NCBI GenBank assembly: GCA_000969725.1
Contig: JXSR01S045136.1
Strand: one strand, 5' to 3'
DNA: 23,685 bases
Source of the DNA: Ophiothrix spiculata
Lineage: Eukaryota > Echinodermata > Ophiuroidea > Amphilepidida > Ophiotrichidae
In this document: piece by piece, positions 1-10,436 of the stretch
Numbering within the stretch: position 1 is the first letter of the stretch
How the letters are laid out: every line of letters starts with the position of its first letter
The notes under the pieces: model-generated
The model's input: the letters and a program-made list of their open reading frames with translations, nothing else
Databases searched by the model: none
Told to the model about the DNA's origin: nothing
Translations under genes and position numbers: made by a program

Positions 1-122
1 GTTGGGTAAAAGTTTTAGCTAATTACCCAAATATTGGGTAAAATTTCACCAACAGTTGGTTAATATTATTTACCCAACAATTGGGTTGTTCATACTTTAA
101 CCAACGCTAACAAATTGCCCAA
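1..122. repeat. Small hairpin element with TTGGGTAA/TTACCCAA ends
   Basis: The stretch begins GTTGGGTAAAAG and ends AAATTGCCCAAC, which are near inverted repeats, and several internal TTGGGTAA and TTACCCAA words fold against one another. It looks like a MITE sitting at the edge of, or inserted in, the gypsy relic that follows. The left end coincides with the window start, so it may extend further. Confidence 0.45.
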
Positions 123-790
123 CAGTATAACAGTGTGGGAATGTTGTCATTTCTTCGACAGTAAAATGAATTTTGTGCCATCAAATCCAAATTCAATATT
201 GGTGGATTTGTTAGCTTTTGTTTAAGTGTGCCAAAGTGCTTTCTGACAATTTTCATCCCAAACAAAAGGTACATTGTTTCTATAGTTAGATTCGTTATCT
301 TACAGAAGTCTTTCACATATTTACGATAGTAGCCCGCAAAACCTACAAAAGCACGGACTTGATATTTTGTTGGAATTGGATAATCCCTTACAATTCTCAG
401 TTTTTTTGGGTATCTGTGGCAACTCAATCTTCGTTTACAATGTGACCAAGGGGATGACCAAGATATCTCACTTCCTTTTGACCAAACGTACATTTCTTAG
501 GCTGCAGTTTTAGGCCAGCCTCGCAAAAGCGCTCAAAAACTTGCCTCAGATGACAAAGGTGTTCTGGAAATGTTTTACTGAAAAAAGAATGTCATCTAAA
601 TAACATACGACAGTTTGAATTTAGTCATCGCAGAACGTTGCTGGTGCGTTATGCAAGCCGAAAGTACGCCATTTTATTAAATTCAAATAAACCATTTTGT
701 GTTACAAACGCGATGAAAGGCTTTGAGCATTCTTCTAAGTCAATTTACAATACAAAAAAGCATTAATTGCGCAGAGTGCTTGCAAATACA
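123..790 (-). mobile_element. Ty3/gypsy retrotransposon fossil (reverse transcriptase to RNase H connection)
   Basis: Read on the minus strand, the stretch contains the hallmark of the region just after the gypsy RT palm: residues resembling the family motif FxGfagYYRkyv followed by a PPIL-like end of the connection. Shorter islands of RT-like residues continue to about 760. It is a broken, truncated relic, with several breaks and no ends or LTRs attached that I can see. The hairpin repeat at 1-122 abuts its 3' side. Age is old judging from decay. Confidence 0.75.
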
Positions 791-922
791 AACCTTAAAA
801 ATACAATTTAAAAAATTACTAAAAATGTACTATTACATGTACATATAGTACATTTTATTAACAATTTTAAAATAAAAATGAGCCCGCGAAAAAAAATCTT
901 TTAAATCGGCTAAATTCAGTTT
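791..922. other. AT-rich spacer with a small palindrome
   Basis: No gene seen. AAAATGTACT (822-831) pairs with AGTACATTTT (846-855) around an ACATGT core, an AT-rich hairpin of unknown role. Confidence 0.4.
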
Positions 923-1884
923 GAGGCTCATTCTCCGATAAACCGTGCAACTTTGGTTAGAGAAATGTTGAAATTTCGACTACTAACAACTCATGAAAAC
1001 ATACAAAATCATAAACTCTTATGGCTTCTGAAGAAGAAAAAGTGCATGGGAGATGTTTTAAAAATACTTTATTTTTAACCATTGTATTCCCTATACCTAA
1101 TGTTCGTATCTGTCGGTTCGTATCTGTTGGAATCTTTTTTTAAAAATTCATTATTGAGAAAATTAGTTTTCTTACAAACTTGATCTTTACACTAATTTAG
1201 GAGCTTTACACATACTTCACTGTGGTGTAGTATTTTGCTCATAGTGTACCGCGTTTTGCGAGAAGGGGGCAAAGTGTGCTGTTCGTATCTGTCGCGACGT
1301 GACAGTCACATAGGGTATTTTTGATATTAATATCCTTGTAAATCATTATTGTAAATATATAATTCTATATAACTTATATGTTATTCAACACTGAAGTTTA
1401 CTTGATAAACCCAATGCGGAATCATCCATCAACAAATTCATTCTCACACTTTGTTATCGATTTTAGAATCTGCTTCGTATCTGTTTGCAATATTGGCGAC
1501 ATGCTTTAAAAAGCTCGTATGCCATATCAAATACTTAATATAATCAAACTTTATATGTCATTATCAATACCTATTACGGGCTGTTTTAACAGCGTGCATT
1601 GCGTTTGATATGCCCGAATATTTTAGGAACGGGGGCACATAAAACATAAAAAGTATGGCTGGCGACATGGGGAAAAGTAACGATTTGGCATTTTCAGATT
1701 AATCGTTATCTACTTTCCTGGAATGATAAATTGTTTAGCTTCACATATATTACTAATTTGACTCTAATGTATCACCTAAACCACTCAAATCATTTATAAT
1801 AGGTTTAACAACGTTAAACAAGCAACACGAACATGAGCGACAACAAAACGGCAAAGTTGCACACTTTATCGGAGAATAAGCCTT
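923..1884. mobile_element. Non-autonomous DNA element with ~33-bp inverted ends
   Basis: The left end 923-955 and the right end 1852-1884 are inverted repeats sharing ATTCTCCGATAAA and GTGCAACTTTG, with about four mismatches. No coding frame is evident between them, so this looks like a ~960-bp non-autonomous DNA transposon. The word TTTAAATC lies outside both ends and could be an 8-bp target duplication, but short stretches of unmatched sequence lie between it and the inverted ends. Inside are four copies of TTCGTATCTGT. Superfamily not determined. Confidence 0.6.
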
Positions 1885-2200
1885 AAAAAAAAATTTAAAT
1901 CTTGAAATTAGCGATTTTTACAAAATTTGTTTTTGATTTTTCACATTTGGCTCATACCAGTGAATATGAAACTGTTTTTGACTTCAAGCAACAAATCAGC
2001 TTTTTTATTCGACCACATAAGCAGGTTTTTAAGTCATACTGTTACAGTCCCCTGATTTTGGCAATATTAATAATGTGTGTTGAAGTATTTTTAAGAAAAT
2101 GTTTTAAATTTGTGTACAATGTATAACATGATTAAAATTGCTATGGCCTATTTGATAAGTCAAAAATAATATTCAATTGGCCATTAATGAGATTGGCACG
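1885..2200. other. AT-rich intergenic stretch
   Basis: A 74-residue open frame crosses 1902-2126, but it is low-complexity (Phe, Lys and Ile rich) with no recognised motif. I see no other structure. Confidence 0.4.
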
Positions 2201-3140
2201 CGACCTGTGTGTTAGCTTCCACATATTTCTACACGAGTCTGGAGTGCTGTGACTCATTGCAAAACAATGCTTGAGGAGAAAGTAAACATTTCACTATCAA
2301 TAGGTTGTTGCATTGATGGGTAGTCCCTCCTACTTAAAATAACAATAGGCCCTTTGTTTGGGTGTGAAACTCAAGTGGTTTGTTTTGATCTATCTGCACG
2401 TGTAATGAGACTTGCAGTGGCCTAGAGGATTCTAGACTATGTTTGCTAGAATTGTGTGGAATTAAAAGGACTTTCCAGATAAATCTATAGTGGTATAAAA
2501 GGAGATGAATTTTTATATTTGGGGTCAGTTAGCTTGTCAGCTATAGGAAGCTTTGTCAGTCAACTTTGGTTAGCTTTTGAAGGCTAAGTCAGCCTACTTT
2601 TGTCAGCTATTGAACTTATATCATTGAGATATTTTGGGGGAGATAGAGGCAGATTGGATGGGATTTTGGAACTGACAGTATTTGATTATTTGCTGCCCTT
2701 TTGGAGTACTTTTATGCATAGCTGTTATAGTGGAGAAGTGGAGAACTGTGGACATGGAGTTTAAGATTGCAGAAGTCTTTTGGACATTAACTGATATTGA
2801 ACATTATTCGGAACTTTATACTCTTGAAGCTGGAAGGAGTTATCGGACATTTTTGTACCGCTTTGGATCTGGACTTGTGGACATTTACTCATATGTCATA
2901 ACGGACTTTACCGTGGAATATTATTAGCTAACTCGTTCCAAGTCAGAAGCCACTCGTGAGTAAATTAAATCCGTAGATAAGATAGTTACACTGTTGAATT
3001 GCTTGTATACTAAATAAATTGTTGTTTTCATATTTTGTTGATAAAATCTTGACTTGCTGTGTATTCATTCTTGCTTTGCTTTTATAGTTCGAACCCGAAA
3101 GGTTAATTCTGACCTTGATCCTTGTTTTGGATCGTAACAA
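2200..3140 (+). mobile_element. Probable LTR (solo or detached) of a retrotransposon fossil
   Basis: The block has promoter and terminator parts in LTR order: a TATA box TATAAAAGG (2494-2502), a leader with repeated GTCAG and TAGCT words (2525-2612), a stretch with many GGACTT/GGACATT words, and an AATAAA signal (3013-3018). It then ends near ATCGTAACA at 3139, in the TG...CA style. The left boundary is only approximate. I treat it as a fossil. The frame at 2682-2927 lies inside it and is not taken as a gene. A host promoter with a 3' end signal is a less likely reading. Confidence 0.4.
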
Positions 3141-3744
3141 TACATTTGTTACTTGGTACGTGGAAAGTATTTTCTAATCAGACATTTTAAAGTTTTTCTA
3201 TACGTGCATGAATGAGCACGTGTTTTAATTCAAAAATGTCACAAACGTTACCAAAAAGTTACACCAAAATGTCACAAACGTTACCAAACAATACATTGTA
3301 TTAAACGAAATCCTGACAATAGAATTTCTTACCAGTTTTATGATATATTTATAAATATGTTACCCATCGTCTGTGAAAAGCGCAATAAATAATTCGCTAA
3401 CATGTCAAAAAGTTTTAACATTAAAGTAATTTGGAGGTAAAAAACATTTCCGTGCGATGTCACAAACGTTACCGAACGTTACATGAACTGTATTAAGCAT
3501 TTTGGTAATTCGTTTAATCTTTAAATACCTACTGTACATGTCTTGATCCCACCAGTGAGCACTGTTATCAACAACAAACTCGTGGATATAATGTTTATGC
3601 TAGGTTCTGTGGCCATTTAAAAGTGAACTTTGTTAAATTTTTGGTCACAAACGTTACTTTGGAATTGCCCATTTCAATTATCAAAACAAAAGGAAAATTT
3701 GAATTTCCTTTCCTTTTCTTTCTTTCTTCTTTATTTTTTGAGGG
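3141..3744. repeat. Spacer with four dispersed TCACAAACGTTAC motifs
   Basis: GTCACAAACGTTACC occurs at 3238-3252, 3271-3285 and 3459-3473, and with a changed last base at 3644-3658. The core AACGTT is palindromic. Spacing is irregular (33, 188 and 185 bp). No coding region is recognised. It may be the remnant of a satellite or the inside of a mobile element. Confidence 0.6.
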
Positions 3745-4620
3745 GTCCGTCCCCTCTACCTCGTAAAATTTATGGGGAACATCTCGAAAGAATCAAAGAA
3801 CGAAAGTCATAATGACATGTAGGTTAATCAATATATTTTCTAATTCTACTAAAGTTACGTAGATGAAAGGTGACAGTTTTGCTAAGATTGGTAACATGAG
3901 ATAACATAGACATTTTTTGTGAGTCAAACTGAGAAAGCACCCAAATTTCTTATAGTTTCAGAAGGTTTAATATTTTCATTTCCAATAGAAAGAGCCAGGT
4001 TGTGTGGTATAAAATATATATGGTGATGTGATGATGCTGTGTTGAAAAATTAAGTTTTGCTGTCATTAAGTTTAAGTTTGTTGGCAGTCATCCAGCTTTT
4101 TATAACAGTTATACAATTTTGAAGACTATATATTTTGCACTATTGAGGTCGTCGGATGTTCTTTGATTAAATGATACATAACGTTGGGTGTCATCGGAAT
4201 ATACATGGTGAGAAACATTGTGAAATTTAGCAATTTCTCCGATCAGAAGAGTATATATTGAATATCCAACGGGTCCAACTACCGAACCTTGTGGCAAACC
4301 AAATAGTGAGATTATTGGGTCAGAGCGCACGTTCACCTGCTATATCAACTTGTTGGGACCAAGTAGCGAGATATGTTTTAAACCAATTTTATGCTTTACC
4401 ATTGACACAGAGGCGTTGCAAAAGACGTGAAATTAAAATGTCATGGTCGATTGTGTCAAATGCAGCGGATAAGTCTAATAAAACAAGAAGAACAGTGAAG
4501 TGCAAACATTATGTCATTTTTAACTTTTTGAGTGCTGTTTCTGTGCTGTGCAAGGCTCTATACGCTGATTGATGAGGGTCTGCGAGATTTTTGATATCCA
4601 TGTGCTCGGATAAACGCGAA
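3745..4620 (-). mobile_element. CR1/L2-type LINE fragment, reverse transcriptase domain, decayed
   Basis: On the minus strand, successive blocks in the order of a non-LTR reverse transcriptase are readable: QSAYRALHSTETALKKLK (about 4515-4590), [15 protein letters not shown] (about 4434-4482), LPQGSVVGPVGYSIYT (about 4250-4300), YSDDTQ (about 4181-4204), MTANKLKLND (about 4061-4095), then RNLGAF and VTFHLRNFSRIRKYID (about 3820-3960). The catalytic YADD-type box reads YSDD. There is at least one frameshift between the DTIDHD block and the PQGS block, plus in-frame stops, so it is inactive. The endonuclease part and the 3' tail are absent. Clade is judged from these motifs; CR1 versus L2 is not resolved. 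Confidence 0.88.
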
Positions 4621-5266
4621 CATGCATTTTTTTAAATTTTGGTTTTCCAACATAGGTAATTATTTAGGGTATTTTTTCGGACCCGAATTAATTTTCAAGT
4701 TCGGATTTTGAGGTTTCATCTTCTCAAGTATATATCATCATAACTATTAATCATGGTATGCATGTTATGCTAAATCTCTTTTCCTGAGGTCTTAGAGGGC
4801 ATTACAAATTAGAAATTCTATCCTAAACTACCCGATTGTCTCACCAGAAGTAACAGATTCAAGGAATATGAGAGTATCATGAAGATCTCTACCTTTTAAT
4901 TGAAAATTTTGACATGTTTCAGTTAAAGATGAACTTAAAAAATCAGTTTATGTTAAGTACAGGTTGGGTAAGATTTGTTTGGATTGATTTTGCTCTAGTT
5001 GGTTGCAGTATACGGTCATATTCTCCTTTTTCAATTTCTACGTTTCTTTAACTGGAAGTCAAATATCACAAATCGCACCAAAGCAGAGCTCTTTAAACGG
5101 CTTTCTTAAATTCTTCATATCTCTGGACTGGAGTGATACAATTAGACCAGACAGTGATTTAATGTTTTGGCAACTATTTTGATAATTTTTTATTTGTTCG
5201 TTGCATTAATATTGGGACAAGCTGTAGGTATTTGAAGCACTTTTATTGCCAATTTAAGATATGATC
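4621..5266. other. AT-rich stretch, nothing recognised
   Basis: No open frame of note, no inverted ends and no known motif seen. It separates the LINE fragment from the foldback element. Confidence 0.4.
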
Positions 5267-7845
5267 GGGTAGCCGGGGTGGTTCTGTGTGCAGATGAAGC
5301 CCCCCAAATCACCCTTCATTTTCAGTTAGAGGACCATCTAGGGTCGCCAAAACACTATATTTTCATTACAATGGTTTAAAAGCAAATTGTAAAACACTTT
5401 ATGGCCATAGGTTTTATTGGAAAATAGCTTTTGGAGCTAAGCTATAAGAAGTATATTTGGCTCAAAATTAAGTTTCAAATTCAAAATTGCCACCAAAATG
5501 GCCGCCAAATAGCATATTTTCATTCAATTTGGTCAAAACAGCCTTTAAAATGGCTTATATTACAAATAATTACCAGAAAATAACATTTAGGTTTACAGCA
5601 GGATCATTTGTTCCCTGATTATGTCATTAGAATGTTTAAATTCAAAATCATGCCCGTATCAAGATCCAAAATGGCCGCCAAAATACATTTTTATGCGCAA
5701 AAATGGGTTATGAGACACTTTGAAACAGTATGAAAACACAAAATATTTCAAAATGATCAATGGAAAATGGCTTTGAGGATTAAAACAGACAGGTTTCATC
5801 CAGAATTAGATTGTTAACATGTTCAAAATTTGAAATGGCGCCCATAACGAGATCCAAAATGGCCGCCAAAAGACATTTTTATGCGCAAAAATTGGTTAAA
5901 GAGACTTTAAAATAGTACCAAAACATCAAATATTCAAAATAATCAATGGAAATGGCTTTGAGGAATACAACAGACAAGTTTCTCCCCAAATTAGATTGTT
6001 AACATGTTCATATTTAAAATTGCGCCAGTAACAAGATTCAAAATGGCTGCCAAAATACATTTTTATGTGCAAAAGGGGTTAGATGCACTTCAAGACAGTA
6101 GCAAAAACACCAAACGTTCAAAATACTCAATGGAAAATGGCTTTGAGGGTTAAAATAGTAGCATTTCTTCTCAAATATAAGGATGAGTCTGAGATCCAAA
6201 ATGGCCACTGAAATACAATTTTAGGCACAAAAATGGGTTAAGATGACGTTGAAACAGTACCAAGAACACCAAATAATTCGAAATGTTCAATGGAAATTGG
6301 TTTGTGGAATACAAGAGACACATTTCTCCTCAAATTAGATCCAAAATGGTCCTCAAACTGCGGTTTTAGCGACTTATAAACAGTATCAAAAACTCTAAAT
6401 GCTCAACACAATTAATGGAAAATTGCTTTGACGGTTGCAGTAGACTTATTTATCCACAGATTAGATTAGTCCATGTTCAAGGTTCAAAATGGCGCTTGTA
6501 ACGAGATACAAAATGGCTTCCGAAAGTTTAGGCCTATACACAGATATTGGTTAAGGAACTTTAAAACAGGAACAAAAACAACTGAAAAATACATTCAATA
6601 GAAAATGGCTGTAATGGTTAAAATGGAAATATTGTTCACCATATAAGGTTGCTGATACATGTATGTCACAATGTTAAATTGACGCCCGTACTGGGATAAT
6701 ATATGAAAATAAAAACTTGTGCAAAAAGCCTATTAAAACTTGTCTGAAAAAAGTGTCTGAGTTCGAAAATAGTACCAAAACACTAATTGCTTAATTGAAA
6801 ATGAATTCAAAAGTTACAACAGAAACATTTCAAGGTTAACTGTTAACATGTTTTCTTGAACATGGAACAATATTATTTGAAAATAAATGTGTCTGTTGCA
6901 ACCTTCAAAGCCAGTTTCTGTTGTTTCTGTTGAAAATTTAGCATTTTTGATACTGTTTTAACTGGATAAAACCCATTTTTTGCGAGAAACGTTTTTTGGC
7001 GGCCAATTTGTATCTCGTTTCGGGCGCCGTTCTAATTTTGAACATGTAAACAATTTATTATGGGGAAAAACGTGTCTGATGTAATCTTCAAAACCAATTT
7101 CCATTGATCATTTTGAATCATTTTGGTGTTTATGGCACTGTTTCAAGGTCTCTTTAACCCATTTTTGCGCATAAAAATGTATTTTGGCGGCCATTTTGGA
7201 TCACGTTACGGGCACCATTTTAAATTGTCAATATGTTTACAATTTAATTTGGGAGAAACCAAGGAAGAAACCGTTAAATGATGTCTGTTGTAATTCTCAA
7301 AGCCATTATACATTGATTATTTGGCAATATTTTGTGTTTTGATACTGTTTTAAAGTGTCTTTAACCCATTTTGAGAATAAATATGCATTTTGGCGGCCAT
7401 TTTGGTTTTCGATCATACGAGTATGATTTTGAATGTAAACATTTTAACAACATGATCAAATGATCTTGCTGTAACCCTAAATGTTATTTTCTGATAATTA
7501 TTTGTGATATAAGCCATTTTACAGGCTGTTTTGACCAAATTGAATGAAAATATGCTATTTTGGCAGCCATTTTGAATTTAAAATAAGTATATTACTCAAT
7601 TTTGATCAAAATATACTTCCTATAGCTCCAGAACCAATTTTCCACTAAAAACTGTGGCCATACTGTGTTTTACAATTTGCTTTTAAGCCATTGTAATGAA
7701 AATAAAGTGTTTTGGCGGCCATCTTGAATTTCTCACTTAGTGCCGGGTTACAGCATGAACACCCTCGATTTTCTTCAACCCCAGGTGGTCCTCTAACTGA
7801 AAATGAAGGGTGATTTTGGGGGCCTCTCCTGCCCCCAGGTACTGG
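5267..7845. mobile_element. Giant foldback element with tandem-repeat arms
   Basis: The outer ends are inverted copies: 5301-5336 (CCCCCAAATCACCCTTCATT...) pairs with 7786-7822. Pairing continues inward: 5348-5398 with 7665-7715, and about 5490-5600 with about 7460-7570. The inner part of each arm is a tandem array. The left arm has an AAAATGGCCGCC-type box at 5495, 5668, 5856, 6040, 6198, 6343 and 6510. The right arm has its complement at 6998, 7186, 7392, 7562 and 7714. Unit length is about 145-206 bp, and units also share ATGCGCAAAAATGGGTTA and GAAATGGCGCCC-like words. The two arms meet near 6600-6950. The right arm has an extra ~70 bp near 7718-7785 that the left lacks. No coding frame is seen. 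The layout resembles foldback elements (Drosophila FB, sea urchin TU). Exact ends and target duplication are not resolved. Confidence 0.85.
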
Positions 7846-7959
7846 ATCACTGTTATTAATTCAACCATTCTTTGATTCCCTACAGAGACTTGAAAGCCAA
7901 ATTTGATATAAGACTTGCAAAGTAGGGCCTACCAGTCGGTTTTGATACCGTATATTGCA

Positions 7960-8370
7960 AGTCTCGAAATGTTTGGTAACGCGGGTGGTTACCCGGTCAG
8001 AATACCCAGTTCCCCCCTCTCCCCCCACCGGGGAGAAATGAGTTTGTATTATTATTCTCGGCGAGGTTACGATGCGATTACGGCGTCATCATGAGATACG
8101 GGCCGGTGACTGTCCGTAAGCCGTAGCTCTAGACGCCAGCCGGATGCATGCTGCAAGAATTTAATTCTGAATTAAAACTTTGCGACAGTGCGGCTTGTAG
8201 CCTATGATATGTCTTCAGTTATGTGATAACGATCGGACGGAGACCGATCACCGACCGGGCATCCGAGCTCGCCGCACGCATTCAGTGTCATACCGATGTC
8301 ATACCGGCGTTACGGCTTCCTGCGGATTAACAGACACCGGTCCGGTCGGCGACCGGTGGTTATGTGACCA
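7960..8370. promoter_or_regulatory. CpG-rich island
   Basis: About 34 CpG dinucleotides fall within 8041-8360 against very few in the flanking kilobases, and GC content is visibly higher. CCCCCTCTCCCCCCACCGGGG lies at its left edge. It could be an unmethylated promoter, a first exon of an unseen gene, or a CpG-rich repeat. The 67-residue open frame at 8204-8407 shows no recognised motif. No TATA box or convincing splice donor was identified. Confidence 0.45.
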
Positions 8371-8613
8371 GGGTGTTAGTAATCAATTGATACTGCAAAC
8401 GCATTGAACATGTGAAAGTTTTCGTGTCAAATACCGCCTTTCTCCGCCCGCAGTTCTATTGGTTGTATAAATGTAAATCCCTTTTTCTCTTATCATGGAT
8501 GGAAAGACTCAAAACTTATAATGAGGTGACCATGACTATAAAGAGCGCGTTTTGAGCTCGCCCCCCTAAACGTTACATGACCAAATTAGTGAATTTTGAG
8601 ACCATAATACTTG

Positions 8614-8939
8614 TTTCAAATTAGAATATCTCTATCCACACTAAAGGTCAAAACATACTTCTTATGGGCTACCAAACATTTGGTGTGTCAAGTCTTTGTC
8701 ATCTTATAATCTAATATTATAATTACAATGTATTTTCTATTGGTAACGGAGGCTTGGTGATGAAAAATCAATACTCCACCAAATTTTCTTTGCTTGGTGA
8801 TTTTCAACACCAATCATCCGTTATTGATTAGAAGATGCATTGGAATTGATGTAATAACAAAGACTTGTTGTACCAAATGTTTGATAGCTCAAAAAAGTAT
8901 GTTTTCGCCTTAATGTAATAAAAGTATACATCTTTGAAA
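8614..8939. repeat. Long inverted repeat, MITE-like (arms ~130-150 bp)
   Basis: The left arm from 8614 matches the complement of the right arm ending at 8939. Shared blocks include AAAACATACTT, CAAACATTTGGT, CAAGTCTTTGT, TAACGGA and GAAAATCA, in the same order. The arms differ by scattered substitutions and small indels. The centre is near 8785. No target duplication was found with confidence. Confidence 0.7.
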
Positions 8940-9536
8940 AGCTGAGTATGTAAGCAATCTAATTACGTCCAGTTCAATGCAATATACATGGTGACCTTGA
9001 AAATAAAAAACAAAATAATTCAATATCAAAATTAAGTGCACCAATTCACCCATATTTTTGTATTTGAAATAAAAAACTTAAATTTAGCTGTATTTGCTTA
9101 GAAGCTCACCAAAGATTGGAACAAATAAATCAAAGTTGTACGGTAATATTTAAATACAGGGTGATCCAAATTGTGTTTTGAAAATTAAAATTATTTTCAC
9201 ATTTTTAACAACAACCTTAAAATATTAACCCACATATTTGGATTCTACATCAAATTTTAGTTCAGAAAATGTATACTTTGACCTTCATAGGGTAAATAAT
9301 TAAAATGTTATCGCACTTTAAAATGTTCAGGATATTCCTGGTCCATCTTTCAATGTAAAAAATGGGTAGTAAAATGGTTAAAGTTGGTATTTAACCAAAC
9401 AATCTATATAATTTAGACTCAGACATAGTCAAACTATTTAATATAATTCTCTAGCTGTAATTTAAGACCAAATCTGTGTTTGTATCCCCTACAGTTGCAA
9501 ATATGTGATGATTTAATTGCCAGTAAAGAGCAAAAA
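8940..9536. other. AT-rich stretch, nothing recognised
   Basis: Low-complexity AT-rich sequence, with no inverted ends, gene or conserved motif seen. Confidence 0.4.
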
Positions 9537-9562
9537 TCTCTATTTCCCATAGACTTTGTACA

Positions 9563-9605
9563 CACCTCCACCGCCACCTCCTCCACCACCGCCTCCTCCA
9601 CCTTG
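9563..9605. repeat. CCN-type microsatellite
   Basis: An impure run of CCACC, CCTCC and CCGCC triplets forms a (CCN)n microsatellite. It makes long shadow frames on both strands (9480-9821 and 9451-9636) that are not taken as genes. Confidence 0.75.
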
Positions 9606-9799
9606 GCTGTTCTGAATTCAAACAGCCATAACTCATTCCTTTACAGGCCTACTATAGGCATAGATTTAGGTTCGGAAAAGTGTAACAATACCACCATTTT
9701 TGGGTGGCGAGTTCAAAACGCATGGCCTATAATATTTAGATGGATACCCGGGGCAGTCATATTTGAAATGGATACGGATGTGACTCGGTCCCGCGCCTC

Positions 9800-10100
9800 C
9801 ACATGCTGGGACATTCGGTGAGAGCATAGGCTCAAAAAATGAGGGGTCGGTGGGTGAGAGCATGAACTTTTGACATCCAGTGAGAGAAAAATACAAACAT
9901 ATGAGGTCTTATTGGTCTAAAAATGAGGGGTCATTGGGTAAAAGCATGAATTTAATATTTCATTTGGTGAGTCAGTGAAATTTGGCATTCGGTTCGGAGA
10001 AATGTATAAAAATGTTTGGGGTCTTTGGTAGAGAGCACATGCAATTATAAAAAGAGGGGTCTTTGGGTGCCAGCAATGCTGAAAAAGGGGGTCTTTTGAC
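9800..10100. repeat. Degenerate GAGGGGTC...TTGGGTGAGAGCATGA repeat cluster
   Basis: GAGGGGTC recurs at 9841, 9925 and 10054, with related GGGGTCTTTGG near 10018 and GGGGGTCTTTT near 10087. Most are followed by GGGTGAGAGCATG or a variant. Units are irregular (about 84 bp, then shorter). The minus-strand frame at 9666-9896 reads LSPTDPSFFEPMLSPNVP-like repeats across it; this is a product of the repeat and I do not recognise a protein. Confidence 0.5.
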
Positions 10101-10136
10101 CTTTACATGTGCGTCGCCTCCAGGATGGGACTGCCG

Positions 10137-10386
10137 CCCCCCCCCCGGGACTGGATAACTTTCGACGTGAACAGGACTGTGTTTCGCAACCTCTGTTATA
10201 TTTAGTGTCGTGTGTCCCTAATACTCATTGGTGCCGCACATAGATTTTAATAAGCATATACAGATTCAATGACCAAAATGGTCTTTATTGACAATTACCA
10301 CACAACAAGGTATAGTCATGTTACAAATGAGCAAAACAAACAAACACAGTCATAACAATAATTATACTACAATGTTTGAACGAACA
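10137..10386. other. Unassigned stretch left of the assembly gap
   Basis: Begins with a C run (about 10138-10146). TTTATT at about 10281-10286 would be a poly(A) signal on the minus strand, but no coding region was found to its right, so this is only a weak hint of a minus-strand 3' end. Confidence 0.25.
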
Positions 10387-10436
10387 NNNNNNNNNNNNNN
10401 NNNNNNNNNNNNNNNNNNNNNNNNNNNNNNNNNNNN
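10387..10436. other. Assembly gap (50 N)
   Basis: Exactly 50 N. The round size suggests a placeholder of unknown true length. The missing WDR36 start exon could lie here or upstream. Confidence 0.98.

Noticed and set aside
2682-2927. 81-residue open frame
   Set aside because: Lies inside the LTR-like block between its TATA box and poly(A) signal; no known domain.
5267-7845. CRISPR-like array reading of the regularly spaced boxes
   Set aside because: Units are 145-206 bp and similar throughout, the boxes are in inverted arms, and the DNA is eukaryotic.
8204-8407. 67-residue open frame in the CpG-rich island
   Set aside because: No motif, no splice or start context, and CpG-rich DNA has few stops, so an open frame is expected by chance.
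9480-9821. 113-residue open frame
   Set aside because: Runs through the CCN microsatellite (Thr/Ser-rich) with no recognised domain.
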